64,000 nucleotides of DNA from Methylobacterium isbiliense (lineage in GTDB: Bacteria; Pseudomonadota; Alphaproteobacteria; Rhizobiales; Beijerinckiaceae), in the NCBI RefSeq assembly GCF_022179325.1, contig NZ_BPQQ01000011.1:21537-85536 (forward strand), written 5' to 3'. This document shows positions 63,936 to 64,000 of this stretch, in pieces. A program made the position numbers and the translations under genes. The notes below the pieces were generated by a model. That model saw only the letters and a program-made list of their open reading frames with translations, made no database searches and was not told the origin of the DNA. Each line of letters opens with the position of its first letter. Within the stretch, counting starts at the first letter, position 1.

Positions 63936-63980
63936 GCAGATTTCGGAAAAGTGGTTGCCGGTTTTGCGATAAAAATCTGC
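63936..63980. repeat. Inverted-repeat element after the small gene
   Basis: GCAGATTT (63936-63943) and AAATCTGC (63973-63980) are perfect complements enclosing GGAAAAGTGGTTGCCGGTTT-like sequence. The inner CGGAAAA and TTTTGCG nearly pair as well. It is AT-richer than its surroundings and resembles a dispersed intergenic repeat seen in Rhizobiales (from memory). It may double as a terminator. Confidence 0.55.
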
Positions 63981-64000
63981 GAAGAAACAAGAACCTAAGC

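Overview
The window reads as chromosome of a very GC-rich (roughly 70% or more) alphaproteobacterium. The FixLJ-FixK oxygen-sensing set, a DUF2125 protein, the argJ-SIMPL-mutT cluster, an NDUFAF5-like methyltransferase, a phasin and a Rhizobiales-style short repeat at the right edge fit Methylobacterium or a close Hyphomicrobiales relative. That assignment is inference, because no rRNA or other phylogenetic marker is present. I saw no tRNA, rRNA, insertion sequence, prophage or CRISPR array.

Layout. 0-1.3 kb: an alpha/beta hydrolase followed by a small graveyard holding a frameshifted Uma2-family gene and a VapB-like antitoxin remnant. 1.3-8 kb (minus strand): a large membrane-bound Pls/PosA-type NRPS-like synthetase, a LysR regulator and an MFS transporter. 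8-13 kb: argJ-SIMPL-mutT, then DUF427/methyltransferase and comF. 13-15.7 kb: an lrgA-lrgB-hyi group that suggests C2/C3 hydroxy-acid handling. 15.7-21.4 kb: a phosphatase, PPK2, an acyltransferase, an SDR+BKACE pair and dsbB/yqaA. 21.6-27.7 kb (minus): a complete Liv-type ABC operon with two tandem, partly homogenised substrate-binding proteins and intra-operon stem-loops. 28-35.4 kb: MFS, ChaC, DUF2125, a membrane-anchored Mrr-like protein, an orphan TctC-type binding protein and a PanE-like reductase. 35.7-42.2 kb: an MHS transporter followed by cyoABCD-SURF1, a cytochrome bo3 ubiquinol oxidase operon. 42.3-44.9 kb: a LysR fragment plus a LysR/SDR/SnoaL cassette.

44.9-64 kb is the most interesting part: a low-oxygen and stress island. 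It encodes FixL (heme-PAS kinase with the heme His and distal Arg visible), FixJ, a single-domain receiver, a FixK-type Crp/Fnr regulator, four double-domain universal stress proteins, Hsp20, a phasin, a CBS-BON protein, an MgtA-like and a TPCP-type P-ATPase, an APH-AAA kinase fusion, a zinc alcohol dehydrogenase and a class I cytochrome c. I count twelve FNR/FixK-type boxes (TTGA-N6-TCAA or one mismatch) within about 18 kb. Most lie 50-90 bp upstream of a start codon and together serve nearly every transcription unit. The likely circuit is FixL -> FixJ -> FixK -> the island, with the box-preceded single receiver as a possible FixT-like feedback element.
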